A stretch of 64,000 nucleotides of DNA from Candidatus Gastranaerophilales bacterium (GTDB lineage: Bacteria; Cyanobacteriota; Vampirovibrionia; Gastranaerophilales; Gastranaerophilaceae), in contig CALUXU010000001.1 in assembly GCA_944324825.1 (NCBI GenBank), forward strand, positions 186,001-250,000, written 5' to 3'. The translations under genes were made by a program, and so were the position numbers. Below, piece by piece: positions 8,020-16,980 of the stretch (positions are counted from its first letter, which is position 1; each line of letters starts with the position of its first letter). The notes under the pieces are model-generated. The model was not told where the DNA came from. It saw nothing but the letters and a program-made list of their open reading frames with translations, and ran no database searches.

Positions 8020-9384
8020 ATGATAAGTGTGAATCAAAATAGTGTTATGTCTAATTACGCTGTCGCTCCGATTAAGAGTAAAGCAGCTGCCGGTGTTACC
8101 CCTGAACAACAGCCGCGTAACGTTTATGGGAGTATAAACTTTACTGCAAACAATGTAAACACAAATATTCGCACTTCATTAACAACGAAAGATGAAAAAG
8201 AAAAATACAAAGTTTTGACTCAATCACTTGATAAAAGCAGCAAAAAAATTCTTGATTACGCTTTAAAAACAGGAATTCTTCTAAACAATGACTCCAACGA
8301 TAAATCCTCCGTATTGGATAATTTATACAAAATAGCAACAACAAAGAGAGCTGATAAATTAGATAACAAAAAAATACTCACAGACACACTTATCTCTGTT
8401 ACCGATCCGTATACCATTACTCAAAAATTCGGAGATATTCCAAACGAATACAAAACAGAAGTAATTGACAAATTAACCAACAATTCAAAAAATCTTATCC
8501 AAAGAAAAAATGCAGAAATAGAAATAAGAGATTTATTCTCCGGCTGCTGTGTTGCAGCAAGCGAGCAATTCAATCTTGCGAAGAAAAAACCTGCAGAATA
8601 TACGAGATTTGCAGAAGGATTAACATCTCCTGCGAAATCGGTTACAAAAGAAATTAAATTTGACAGCCTGTCCGATAATACTCTTGATGCTATATGGCTT
8701 TTAAATTCTTTTGAAATACCTTATGAAGCAAAAGATTTTAAAACAGCAAAAGTAAAACTTGCACCTGACAGCAACGCATATATCAGAGCGGAAATTCAAC
8801 AAAACCATAGAGATAATCTTGAACGCTCATCTATTGATGCTCTGATGCAATCAACATTTATGAATATTGCATCGCAACAAAGCTACAACTCATTGAATGA
8901 CAAACGCGGCGGAAAATTCAGCAGCGAAGACAGCGGGCTTATTGATTACGAAAAAACATTCCTTGAATCCGTAGTAGAAGACAAAAATACAATGTCTGTT
9001 ACATATCAAAATGTTGATGACAACCAAACCCTTATCGGATATGCAACAGACTACGATACTGTAAAATCCCAGCTTTTAGAAACTCTGGACAGAGGCGAAA
9101 ATATCATAATCGGATACACTCTGACAGATGAAAACAAAAAAATTATAGGCGCTCACGAAATTACAATCACTGATTACAAAAAAGATAAAAACGGTGAATT
9201 ATATTTTGTATGTAATGATACAGATGATGATGTATCCGCTCCTGTTGAATATCCGGCAACATATTTAATCCCCAAAATCCACCATGCCGGTCTGCCTGAA
9301 GATATTGCAATGAAAAATATGGATCAGACAGAAAGCTGGAGATTTAATATAAGAGATTTTAATAAGAACAGAAGTGCTGCATAA
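8020..9384 (+). CDS. Unknown protein with a papain-like Cys-His-Asn arrangement
   Basis: A 454-residue protein from ATG 8020; an in-frame TTG at 7993 is a possible alternative start with a purine-rich site. The family is not recognised. Three spaced features look like a papain-fold cysteine peptidase or transglutaminase-like site. They are SGCCVAASEQ (Cys 176/177), GAHEITITDY (His 379) and FVCNDTDDD (Asn 399). The His-to-Asn spacing is close to that of C1/C39-type enzymes. No signal peptide or membrane segment is visible. The N-terminal 40 residues are low-complexity and end in GSINFTANN, similar to the N-terminus of the gene at 28434. The function is unproven; a bacteriocin-type protease, a toxin or a secreted peptidase are all possible. 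Confidence 0.55.
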   Translation: MISVNQNSVMSNYAVAPIKSKAAAGVTPEQQPRNVYGSINFTANNVNTNIRTSLTTKDEKEKYKVLTQSLDKSSKKILDYALKTGILLNNDSNDKSSVLDNLYKIATTKRADKLDNKKILTDTLISVTDPYTITQKFGDIPNEYKTEVIDKLTNNSKNLIQRKNAEIEIRDLFSGCCVAASEQFNLAKKKPAEYTRFAEGLTSPAKSVTKEIKFDSLSDNTLDAIWLLNSFEIPYEAKDFKTAKVKLAPDSNAYIRAEIQQNHRDNLERSSIDALMQSTFMNIASQQSYNSLNDKRGGKFSSEDSGLIDYEKTFLESVVEDKNTMSVTYQNVDDNQTLIGYATDYDTVKSQLLETLDRGENIIIGYTLTDENKKIIGAHEITITDYKKDKNGELYFVCNDTDDDVSAPVEYPATYLIPKIHHAGLPEDIAMKNMDQTESWRFNIRDFNKNRSAA

Positions 9385-9412
9385 AAAGGATTTATTTTAA
9401 AACTTCATATAG

Positions 9413-9436
9413 TATAATAATCCTGACATTATTATA
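9413..9436. promoter_or_regulatory. 9-bp inverted repeat overlapping a -10 box
   Basis: TATAATAAT, six bases, ATTATTATA, lying 16 bases before the next start codon. The left arm includes a perfect TATAAT. It may be an operator over the promoter of the zinc-ribbon gene, or a weak hairpin after the preceding gene. No good -35 was found. Confidence 0.35.
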
Positions 9437-9451
9437 CAAAAGGAGTTTAAT

Positions 9452-11230
9452 ATGTTTTGTCCAAGATGCGGTAAAGAAATTAAAAATAACCAAAGATTTT
9501 GCATAAACTGCGGATACGATTTATCCAAAGACGTTGAGATGAGCAAGGAAAAAGACAACTCTGATTTCTATCAAAAAAAATCTTACTATAAAAATCCTCA
9601 ACAATATTCTTCAAATAAAAACATACAGCTTGAAGCAATAGCAAATTTTTTATTTAAACTATTTTTAACAATTCTTGTATTATTTGCAGGATGGGTAGGA
9701 TTAAGAATCCTGGGACATTATGTTTCTAATGACAATTTGCATGATGATAAAGCAAAATATGAAGCATTTATGGAAAACCCTTCATCAATACCTGAATTAG
9801 CACAACCGGAAACACTGCAGGATTTAATCATCAATTTAAAAGACGTACAAAACTTCCTTGTACTATATCTAAAATACTCTGATGATTCCGCAGAAGAAAA
9901 ATCAAAAGTGTTTGACAACTACCGGAAACAACTTCTAAAGATTGAAGCGTTTTCTAACGACAATCTTTTAAAAGAAGATATCAAAAACTCACTTCCGCAA
10001 ACAAAAAAAGAGTTTAAAAAATGCGCTGCATACTATAATAAAGAACTTGCACCTGTCGGATTAAAAATCGTATCTGACACAGCATACGCAAAATACCATC
10101 TTAAAGAAGATTACAGATTTACTTATAAAAAATTCGGACAATACGTTCCTTCTGAAATGAAAGCTTACTTATACTTAAGAGCAAAACACAAAGATGAATT
10201 TCTTGAAAACGGAGGATACCTTGCAACAACTCCAAAAGAAATGAATCTAAGAATAGCGGATTATGAAAAATTTCTTGTTAATAATCCTAATTTCAGTAAT
10301 ATAAATGAAGTGAAAGATAATTTGTATTTCTATACCTTCGGGTACATATTCGCAAACGACAGACAAGAAATGCAGGCAATCCGCCACAACACCTTCAAAA
10401 AATGGGATAAAAGATTTATTAAATCAAACAAAAACTCTAAACTAAACCCGATATTCAGTAAAATGGTAACATCAGCGAACGGGATATCAACAAACCAATT
10501 TGATTCTCTTTATCCTTATGAATACGAAAAAATGCTTGAATCAATCAGACCGCTGAATGGCGAACTTGATGATATATTTATTGATTTAAGAAAAAATCTT
10601 ATGAAAGAATTTTCTAACATCGGGTATAAATATATTTATTCCCAAACAGAAGGTATGTGGTCAACCTTCAGCGACGATTCAAAAATATCAAAAGATACTC
10701 TATTGCTGGCCGATAACGGACAAGGCGGATATGATGTCTATGATAACAAATTCAAAAAAACTAATCAGGTTCTGACAATAGACCCTAATTCTCAAATAAT
10801 TATGAAACGCGGTCAATTATTGATATACACGCCTCAATGCCTTCAAATCGGGCGTGTAGAATATTCTTACGGAAATTTTGTAGTTAAAACATTATCATCA
10901 AAAGCTATAAAACAATACTTCCCTGATACATTAATAATTAATGTAGACAATATCGGAATGAATGCCGTACAAGTGACAAAAACAACAGCAAAACAAACAT
11001 ATATGCTAATCTCACATGCCGGCAGCAACTTTGACGGATATACGCTGAACTCTGATATTCCGATTCAAAAAGGTGAACTAAGTAATATGTTTACGATTGA
11101 TACAACTAACACAGTAAATGTTCAATGGAATCCGCCAACCGCTGACGGAAAACAATACACAATCGTATTCGTAACCGATATGACTTCTAACACGGAAGAT
11201 AATCCGACAGATACAAAAGACGAAGAATAA
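9452..11230 (+). CDS. Zinc-ribbon membrane-anchored protein of unknown function
   Basis: A 592-residue protein. The first 30 residues form a zinc ribbon with two C-x-x-C pairs (FCPRCGKEI and FCINCGYDL). A single membrane helix follows at about residues 70-95 (FLFKLFLTILVLFAGWVGLRI). The remaining 490 residues are probably on the far side of the membrane and match no domain I recognise; they are rich in Lys, Asn and aromatic residues. Zinc-ribbon plus single-helix proteins of this style are common in gut bacteria and often uncharacterised. The start has an AAGGAG site eight bases upstream. A strong bidirectional terminator follows. No operon partner is on this strand. Confidence 0.7.
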   Translation: MFCPRCGKEIKNNQRFCINCGYDLSKDVEMSKEKDNSDFYQKKSYYKNPQQYSSNKNIQLEAIANFLFKLFLTILVLFAGWVGLRILGHYVSNDNLHDDKAKYEAFMENPSSIPELAQPETLQDLIINLKDVQNFLVLYLKYSDDSAEEKSKVFDNYRKQLLKIEAFSNDNLLKEDIKNSLPQTKKEFKKCAAYYNKELAPVGLKIVSDTAYAKYHLKEDYRFTYKKFGQYVPSEMKAYLYLRAKHKDEFLENGGYLATTPKEMNLRIADYEKFLVNNPNFSNINEVKDNLYFYTFGYIFANDRQEMQAIRHNTFKKWDKRFIKSNKNSKLNPIFSKMVTSANGISTNQFDSLYPYEYEKMLESIRPLNGELDDIFIDLRKNLMKEFSNIGYKYIYSQTEGMWSTFSDDSKISKDTLLLADNGQGGYDVYDNKFKKTNQVLTIDPNSQIIMKRGQLLIYTPQCLQIGRVEYSYGNFVVKTLSSKAIKQYFPDTLIINVDNIGMNAVQVTKTTAKQTYMLISHAGSNFDGYTLNSDIPIQKGELSNMFTIDTTNTVNVQWNPPTADGKQYTIVFVTDMTSNTEDNPTDTKDEE

Positions 11231-11254
11231 TTTGATTAAATTAAATTAGAATTA

Positions 11255-11290
11255 AAATAGGCAGAAGTAATTTGTTACTTCTGCCTATTT
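11255..11290. terminator. Bidirectional terminator between convergent genes
   Basis: Perfect 16-bp stem AAATAGGCAGAAGTAA / TTACTTCTGCCTATTT with a 4-base loop. It lies 24 bases after the zinc-ribbon gene and 22 bases after the convergent CorC-like gene. Confidence 0.9.
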
Positions 11291-11312
11291 AATTTTAAAA
11301 TATATCTTTTCT

Positions 11313-12668
11313 CTAGTTTTTAGCTTCTTCTGTAGAAGTTTCTTTATTAACAGGGGTTTTAGTAATAACAAGTCTTGTAACTCTTGCACCGTCGACTTTT
11401 TGTACTGAGAATTTAAGTCCTTGTTCCGGTATCTCAACCGTATCGCCAACCTGTGCAATACGACCTAATATTTTAACAACAAGACCGCCGATTGTTTCAA
11501 TATCTTCAAAATCAAAATCATCTGCTTTTATATCAAAAAATTCTGCAACTTCATCAATTCTCATCATCGCATTAGCAACATAAGTATTTTCTGCAACTTC
11601 TTTGATATCAACTTCTTCTTCGTTATCAAATTCATCTTGAACTTCACCAATAATTTCTTCCAGAACATCTTCCAATGTAATTAAACCTGATGTTCCGCCA
11701 AATTCATCAACAACAATACCCATTTGGCTGTGACGTTTCTTGAATTCTCGCATAAGGTTATCAAGTGTCATCGTTTCAGGAACAAGTATCAAAGGACGAA
11801 TAAATTTATCTATATTGAATTCTTCATTTCTTAAGGATGCAGCATACAAATCCTTAACGTGAATAAAACCTAATATTTTATCAATATTTTCTTCATAGAT
11901 AGGATATCTTGTATACTGATTTTCAAGAGTAATATTTTTTAAGTCTTCATATGTCAAACCATCTTTATCAATACACATCATATCTGTGCGGGGTATCATA
12001 ATTTGTTTTGCAGTCAAATCAGAGAATTTAAACATATTATGAAGCATTTCTGCCTCTGTTTCATTTAATACCCCTTCGTTGTAGCTTGCATCCACAATCA
12101 TATCCAATTCTTCTGTTGAATGAACAAGAGGAGATTGAGGAGCATCAATACAACATATTTTTAATAACTTGCTGTTACAAGTTGCTAAAATCCATACAAA
12201 CGGCTTAAAAACAACTTCAAAAAATTTGATAGGCCTTGCACAAAATAGTGCAAACTTTTCAGGATATTGTATTGCCATACATTTTGGCAGCTGCTCACCT
12301 AAAAGTACATGCAAAAACGTAACTAATGCAAACGATATCGGAACCGCAATTGCGTGTGATGTTACGGATACATTTACATTCGGGAATAGGACAATGATTT
12401 TTTCTATAATTCTAACAACTGTAGCTTCGCCGACCCAACCAAGTGCGATACTTGCAATTGTAATACCAAGTTGAATTGCAGCAAGCATATCATTCATATT
12501 TTCAACCGTGTCAAGAGCAACCTTAGCTGTAGAACTACCTTCATTCGATAGTTGTTCTAATTTCGTTTTTCTAACTTTTACTAAGGCAAACTCTGAGGCA
12601 ACAAAAAAAGCATTTGCAAATATTAATACTGCAACTACTAATATATTAAATAAAATACTCTGGTCCAT
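11313..12668 (-). CDS. CorC/HlyC-family membrane protein (DUF21, CBS pair, CorC_HlyC)
   Basis: A 451-residue protein with the standard order of the family. An N-terminal DUF21 membrane region (about 1-190) has hydrophobic helices and ANAFFVASEFALVKVR. A CBS-domain pair follows (about 210-330, with MIPRTDMMCI and MGIVVDEFGGTSGLITLEDVLEEIIGE). The C-terminal CorC_HlyC domain is at about 345-435. Relatives take part in magnesium or other cation efflux; CBS domains bind adenine nucleotides. The label 'hemolysin' used for some relatives is not supported here. It lies 63 bases downstream of ispG on the same strand with no terminator between them, so co-transcription is likely. The ATG has an AAAGGT site. 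Confidence 0.88.
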   Translation of the reverse strand: MDQSILFNILVVAVLIFANAFFVASEFALVKVRKTKLEQLSNEGSSTAKVALDTVENMNDMLAAIQLGITIASIALGWVGEATVVRIIEKIIVLFPNVNVSVTSHAIAVPISFALVTFLHVLLGEQLPKCMAIQYPEKFALFCARPIKFFEVVFKPFVWILATCNSKLLKICCIDAPQSPLVHSTEELDMIVDASYNEGVLNETEAEMLHNMFKFSDLTAKQIMIPRTDMMCIDKDGLTYEDLKNITLENQYTRYPIYEENIDKILGFIHVKDLYAASLRNEEFNIDKFIRPLILVPETMTLDNLMREFKKRHSQMGIVVDEFGGTSGLITLEDVLEEIIGEVQDEFDNEEEVDIKEVAENTYVANAMMRIDEVAEFFDIKADDFDFEDIETIGGLVVKILGRIAQVGDTVEIPEQGLKFSVQKVDGARVTRLVITKTPVNKETSTEEAKN

Positions 12669-12731
12669 TTACCTTTTATAATCCTCTATCTTTATTTTTA
12701 AATTTTATAATATAATTTCAAAATTCGCAAG

Positions 12732-13802
12732 TTATTTAATCAGAATGTTGTAGTCCGAAGATATTATTTCCTCAAGCTGACTCAACAACTCTGATTCCGG
12801 AACCCGTTTAATAATCTCACCTTTTTTGAAAATATATCCTTCCCCGATTGCCCCGGCAATTCCGTAATCTGCGTGAGAAGCTTCTCCCGGTCCGTTTACG
12901 GGACAGCCCATTGTGGCAATTGTAATAGGTAAATCAAGATTTTTAAATTTTTCTTCTACTTTCTTTGCTAATCCGATTAAATCAATTTGAGTTCTGCCGC
13001 AAGTAGGACAAGATACAAAATTCACGCCTCTTTCTCTTAGTCCTAATGATTTTAGAATCCCCCACCCTGCATAAACTTCTTCCACCGGATTTTCTGTCAA
13101 CGAAACCCTTATAGTATCTCCTATTCCTTCTGCTAATAGCGTTCCAATCCCAACAGAAGACTTTATCAACCCGCCTTTGAGAGTACCTGCTTCCGTTACT
13201 CCGACATGCAGAGGATAATCAACTTTTTGCGCCATAAGACGGTATGCCTCAATTGTTGTCATAACATCTGATGATTTTAGTGAAATTTTCATACAATCGT
13301 AATCTAAATCTTCAAGAATACGAATATGATTCATTGCACTTTCAACCATTTTTTCCGCAAGGGTCATATCCTCTCTTGATTTTAAATCCTTTTCCAAAGA
13401 ACCTGCGTTAATCCCGATACGAATCGGAACGTGATTGATTTTTGCAAGATTAACAACTTTTTCTGTATGTTCTCTTTTCCCGATGTTTCCCGGGTTTATT
13501 CTCAGAGCATGAATACCGTTTTCAATACATTGAATAGCAAGCCTGTAATCAAAATGAATATCCGCAACAAGAGGAATATCCGTTTTTTTCACAATATCTT
13601 TTATTGCTTCGGCTGCATCCTTATTTAACACTGCAAGCCTTGCAATCTCACATCCGGCATCAGTAAATTCTTTTATTTGGCTGACGGTTGCTTCTACATC
13701 CCTGGTATCAGTATTACACATAGACTGTACCGATATTGGAGCTCCTCCGCCTATTTTTACATCGCCTATCGAAATTTGTTTTGAGTTTCGTCTTTTTATC
13801 AT
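12732..13802 (-). CDS. ispG: 4-hydroxy-3-methylbut-2-en-1-yl diphosphate synthase (MEP pathway)
   Basis: IspG (GcpE) converts MEcPP to HMBPP, the next-to-last step of the MEP isoprenoid pathway, using a 4Fe-4S cluster. The cluster cysteines are visible in FVSCPTCGRTQ and ATMGCPVNGPGE, and the N-terminal TIM-barrel marks include GGAPISVQSMCNTDTRD. From ATG 13802 the protein has 356 residues, the usual length for the short bacterial type. A longer frame to 13877 would run into the divergent phosphoesterase gene and adds a hydrophobic tail unlike relatives, so it was not used. Only 29 bases separate this start from the divergent gene. No ribosome site is visible, and TACAAT lies six bases upstream, which hints at a leaderless or near-leaderless message. 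Confidence 0.92.
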   Translation of the reverse strand: MIKRRNSKQISIGDVKIGGGAPISVQSMCNTDTRDVEATVSQIKEFTDAGCEIARLAVLNKDAAEAIKDIVKKTDIPLVADIHFDYRLAIQCIENGIHALRINPGNIGKREHTEKVVNLAKINHVPIRIGINAGSLEKDLKSREDMTLAEKMVESAMNHIRILEDLDYDCMKISLKSSDVMTTIEAYRLMAQKVDYPLHVGVTEAGTLKGGLIKSSVGIGTLLAEGIGDTIRVSLTENPVEEVYAGWGILKSLGLRERGVNFVSCPTCGRTQIDLIGLAKKVEEKFKNLDLPITIATMGCPVNGPGEASHADYGIAGAIGEGYIFKKGEIIKRVPESELLSQLEEIISSDYNILIK

Positions 13803-13831
13803 ATAATAATTGTACAACGAAGAGGTGAAAA

Positions 13832-14578
13832 ATGAAAATAGCAATTTTATCAGATATCCACGGAAATTTAACAGCACTAAATTCTGTTATGGACGATATC
13901 CAAAAGAATAAATGCGACAAAACATTTTTTCTTGGAGATTATGTTCTTGCAGGGCCTGAACCGGCTGCGACTATTGATTACTGTATGCATATAAGTTCAT
14001 ACGATAATACAGAAATGATTCAAGGAAATACTGATAAAATGATTGCGGAATATTCGGATGAAATTTTCAACTCTTTACAAGAAAACGGCGCCCCGATTAT
14101 GGCAAACGCTCTGAAAGACGATGTATCAATACTAAATGATACTCAAAAAGAATTTTTGAAAAACCTTCCGGCTCAAAAGGAAATTGAAATAGAAGGTGTA
14201 AAACTTTTACTGGTACACGGCTCGCCAAGACGAAACAATGAAGATATTTTGCCTGATACACCACCAAAAGAAGTTGAAGAAATGGTAGAAAATACTGATG
14301 CCAACATTATTCTTTGTGGTCATACACATATTCCTTGCGGATTTCAAACTTTAAGTAAAAAAACAGTTATAAATGTTGGTAGTGTAGGAAGACCATTTAC
14401 AGAACAGCCAAAATCATGTTATTTAATTTTGGATATAAATGATGGCAAATTTACAATTGAGCATAAATTTGTAAGATATGACAATAAAAAATCTGCAGAA
14501 GTCTTAGCAAAACGAAATTTTGAAGGGGCTGATAAGCTTGCTCAAGTTCTAATTAACCCAACAGAAAGACACATGTAA
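13832..14578 (+). CDS. Calcineurin-like metallophosphoesterase (YfcE/MJ0936-like)
   Basis: A 248-residue soluble protein with all the metal-binding blocks of the family in order: ILSDIHGN (D-x-H), FFLGDYV (G-D), IQGNTDKMI (G-N-x-D), LLVHGSPR (H) and ILCGHTHIPCG (G-H-x-H). These coordinate two metal ions that hydrolyse phosphoesters. The compact size and INVGSVGRP near the end fit the YfcE-like phosphodiesterases, whose natural substrate is often unknown. The ATG has a GAGGTG site six bases upstream. The gene is divergent from ispG with very little space, so each promoter must overlap the other gene's start region. Confidence 0.88.
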   Translation: MKIAILSDIHGNLTALNSVMDDIQKNKCDKTFFLGDYVLAGPEPAATIDYCMHISSYDNTEMIQGNTDKMIAEYSDEIFNSLQENGAPIMANALKDDVSILNDTQKEFLKNLPAQKEIEIEGVKLLLVHGSPRRNNEDILPDTPPKEVEEMVENTDANIILCGHTHIPCGFQTLSKKTVINVGSVGRPFTEQPKSCYLILDINDGKFTIEHKFVRYDNKKSAEVLAKRNFEGADKLAQVLINPTERHM

Positions 14579-14644
14579 ATTAATCCACTATCCTATAAGG
14601 AGAGGAAAAGTTTTAAAATTCATTTACCATTTCTTGGGTTAACA

Positions 14645-16489
14645 TCAAATTAAATTCAATGCAATTGAAGGAGCTTGGTTGGCCGTTGCTAATAATGATG
14701 CGGATGCTTGCTGTAATATTTGAGCTCGGATATAATCTGCTGATACTTTTGCTATATCTGCATCTCGTATTGTTGATAATGATGAGGTTGTGTTTTGAAT
14801 ACTTACATTCAAGGAATCTAATACTGAATCTAATCTGTTTTGTACTGCACCAAACTCTGTTTGTTTTGCAGTTATCAAATCCAATACCTCATCGATTTCA
14901 TCAAGAGCATTTTGAGCATTCGCTGTTGTTGATACATCTATATTCAACGTAAAACCTAATGCGGTATCAAAGGTTATTTTTGAATTCTCTGTTGAATCTA
15001 TTCCGACTTGGAGGGTAAACTCTCTACCGGTATTATTCGAATTTCCACCACCTGCAGTTCCGCCATTTGAATAATCATATTGAGGTAATGTTCCATTATT
15101 GATTAAATTATTCAACTCGGATGTGGTTACACCGTTAACTACCCCATTGTATGAACCATCTCCGACACCAACAGATTGCCCAGATTTATTTTTATCAAAA
15201 TAACCATTTATACTTGAAATAGTTCCTACACTTCCAACAAAGCCACCAACTTTTGTATTTCCTTGCACTCTTGCTATTGAATAAGAATCAGTAATATTTC
15301 CATTATCAATTCCTCCAACCAAACCACCAACAGAAATATTAGCTTTTACTTCACCCAAAGAATACGAACTACTAATAATACACCCATCACCATATCCAAC
15401 TAGCCCTCCTACAGTAGCATCGCCATTAACATTTCCATCAAAATAAGATTTACTAATATTACAGTTTTGACCACCACCAACAAGCCCCCCCACATAAGCA
15501 TAACCCTTAACAGTTGCTGTAGAATAACAATTAGAAATATTTCCAGCTAAGCTTGCACCAACAATACTACCAACATAATAATATTCTGTACCTGTAATAT
15601 CTCCTGAAACAAAGCAACTTGATATGTTTCCCATGTTAACACCTACAACTGCACCTACATTATTGAGTCCAATAATATTACAATTTATCACTCCCAATGA
15701 TTGTATATCTCCAAGAGAAAAAATAAATAAACCTGCAGCTCCCAAAGATGAATTAATAGTTAGATTAGATACTACATGCTGATTTCCATTGAATATTCCT
15801 TTAAACACCTTTGACATATCAGAACCATCGCCACCTGCAGTACCAATACCATCAAAAGAAATTCCTTGCATATTAATATCTGACATCAATTCAAAGGTTA
15901 CATTCGTTGTATCAACCCCTGAATTTACCAAGTCTTGAAGTTTCACTAAATCGTCACTTGTTGTTATATAATATGTTTGACCTGATTGGAATGTTGTCTG
16001 ATTTATTACTCGTTTACTCTCATCTACTGTAGTTGTTCCGCCACCTGTTCCACCACCTGTTCCGACATCTCCTTCAAATAGTTTTATACCGTTATACTCG
16101 GTAGATGACATTACTCGATTTATCTCTTGTGTTCGCTGATCAATTTCTGCTTGAATCGCTGTAATGGAATCTGTGCCATAAGTCCCATTTGCGGCTTGTT
16201 CTGCCAAGTCCCTTATTCGCTGCAAATGTGTTGTTACCAAATCCAAACTACTTGTGGCGGTACTCAATAATGACGTTCCTAACATTGTATTATTTTGAAC
16301 AACATTATATGAGGACAAGTCTATTGCCATCTTGGTTGCTACAGCATAGCCTGCAGCATCATCCTTTGCCGAATTTATTCGATAACCTGTTGTCATTTGC
16401 TGCAAAGCTCTATCCAACTCTAAGGAAGATTGTTTTAATGACAACTGTACCATCAAGCTTGATATATTTGTATTGATTGTCAGCGCCAT
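14645..16489 (-). CDS. fliC: Flagellin with a GLUG beta-solenoid insert in the variable region
   Basis: A 614-residue filament subunit. The N-terminal D0/D1 helices (1 to about 140) include QMTTGYRINSAKDDAAGYAV, the flagellin signature. The C-terminal D1/D0 (about 500-614) includes NVSIQNTTSSLSTIRDADIA and ends in the usual hydrophobic helix. The outer, normally variable region is replaced by about 300 residues of GLUG repeats (see 15060-15995). These start with a segment like FQSGQTYYITTSDDLVKLQ and continue with VGGLVG-type units. The giant FliD-like protein has seven such blocks. Residues of the insert would lie on the filament surface. The ATG has a GAGGT site. The promoter has a G11 tract (16567-16577) that may vary in length. 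No fliW, csrA or fliS lies beside it. Confidence 0.93.
   Translation of the reverse strand: MALTINTNISSLMVQLSLKQSSLELDRALQQMTTGYRINSAKDDAAGYAVATKMAIDLSSYNVVQNNTMLGTSLLSTATSSLDLVTTHLQRIRDLAEQAANGTYGTDSITAIQAEIDQRTQEINRVMSSTEYNGIKLFEGDVGTGGGTGGGTTTVDESKRVINQTTFQSGQTYYITTSDDLVKLQDLVNSGVDTTNVTFELMSDINMQGISFDGIGTAGGDGSDMSKVFKGIFNGNQHVVSNLTINSSLGAAGLFIFSLGDIQSLGVINCNIIGLNNVGAVVGVNMGNISSCFVSGDITGTEYYYVGSIVGASLAGNISNCYSTATVKGYAYVGGLVGGGQNCNISKSYFDGNVNGDATVGGLVGYGDGCIISSSYSLGEVKANISVGGLVGGIDNGNITDSYSIARVQGNTKVGGFVGSVGTISSINGYFDKNKSGQSVGVGDGSYNGVVNGVTTSELNNLINNGTLPQYDYSNGGTAGGGNSNNTGREFTLQVGIDSTENSKITFDTALGFTLNIDVSTTANAQNALDEIDEVLDLITAKQTEFGAVQNRLDSVLDSLNVSIQNTTSSLSTIRDADIAKVSADYIRAQILQQASASLLATANQAPSIALNLI
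15060..15995 (-). repeat. GLUG repeat block inside flagellin
   Basis: About ten repeats of 20-30 residues, each with VGGLVG or VGGFVG followed by a short polar stretch and I-S-N/D-S-Y. This is the GLUG motif known from IgA-protease-type and other bacterial adhesins, predicted to form a beta-solenoid. The entry segment (DTTNVTFELMSDINM, then F-x-G-N-x-H-V-V-S-N-L) is nearly the same as in the blocks of the giant FliD-like protein. Confidence 0.85.
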
Positions 16490-16560
16490 AATATTACCTC
16501 ACTTTCTTGTGAAGTAATAACAAAATCATATAAAACGCTCAAAAACCCTTTTATTAGGCT

Positions 16561-16589
16561 ATTATACCCCCCCCCCCGAAAGGTAAAAC
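16561..16589 (-). promoter_or_regulatory. Flagellin promoter with G11 homopolymer next to the -10 box
   Basis: On the minus strand a run of eleven G (16577-16567) is followed immediately by a perfect TATAAT (16566-16561). The expected start lies about 60 bases before the flagellin ATG. The tract fills most of the -35/-10 spacer. No strong -35 is found at 16-18 bases (GTTTTA is the best). Slippage of the tract would change spacer length and so promoter strength, as known for some phase-variable promoters. Confidence 0.6.
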
Positions 16590-16612
16590 ACACTTACTGC
16601 AAGGGTTTTCAG

Positions 16613-16629
16613 GTTTAAGTATCTTAAAC
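16613..16629. promoter_or_regulatory. Palindrome upstream of the flagellin promoter
   Basis: GTTTAAG, TAT, CTTAAAC: perfect 7-bp arms about 60-75 bases upstream of the predicted flagellin start. The position suits an activator site; the binding protein is unknown. The rest of 16630-16867 is AT-rich with no gene seen. Confidence 0.35.
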
Positions 16630-16867
16630 TCCAAATTCAATCCATTTGAATACATTCTTAGTTAATATCCCTAGGTGTAATTAATGTGATAGTTACTTAT
16701 ATTTTAAGTATAATTTATATATACATATTATGCAACCTTTATTAAGAAAAATTAACCCAGCTATTTGTACGAACATCCTATTAAATTTTTAACAGCCGAG
16801 TAGAAAAGATTAATTAATGTAAAACATTTGACCTCAATATGAAATATTATTGAGAAAAAAACATGTT

Positions 16868-16980
16868 TATAATACACTATGATTGGTTACACTGGTTCGA
16901 TAGGTAATAATCCTAGTCTTTATCAAAAGATGGAACAGGTAGCCCGTAGTAAAACACATTAATTATAAGGAGAAAATGCT
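16868..16980 (+). promoter_or_regulatory. rpsB promoter -10 and leader
   Basis: TATAAT at 16868-16873 is the likely -10 box; the -35 is not clear. The leader of about 100 bases before rpsB has small stems (TAGG/CCTA near 16900-16915) and ends in AAGGAGAAAATGCT before the ATG. rpsB leaders bind S2 for autoregulation in several bacteria. Whether this one does cannot be told from the sequence alone. Confidence 0.4.
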
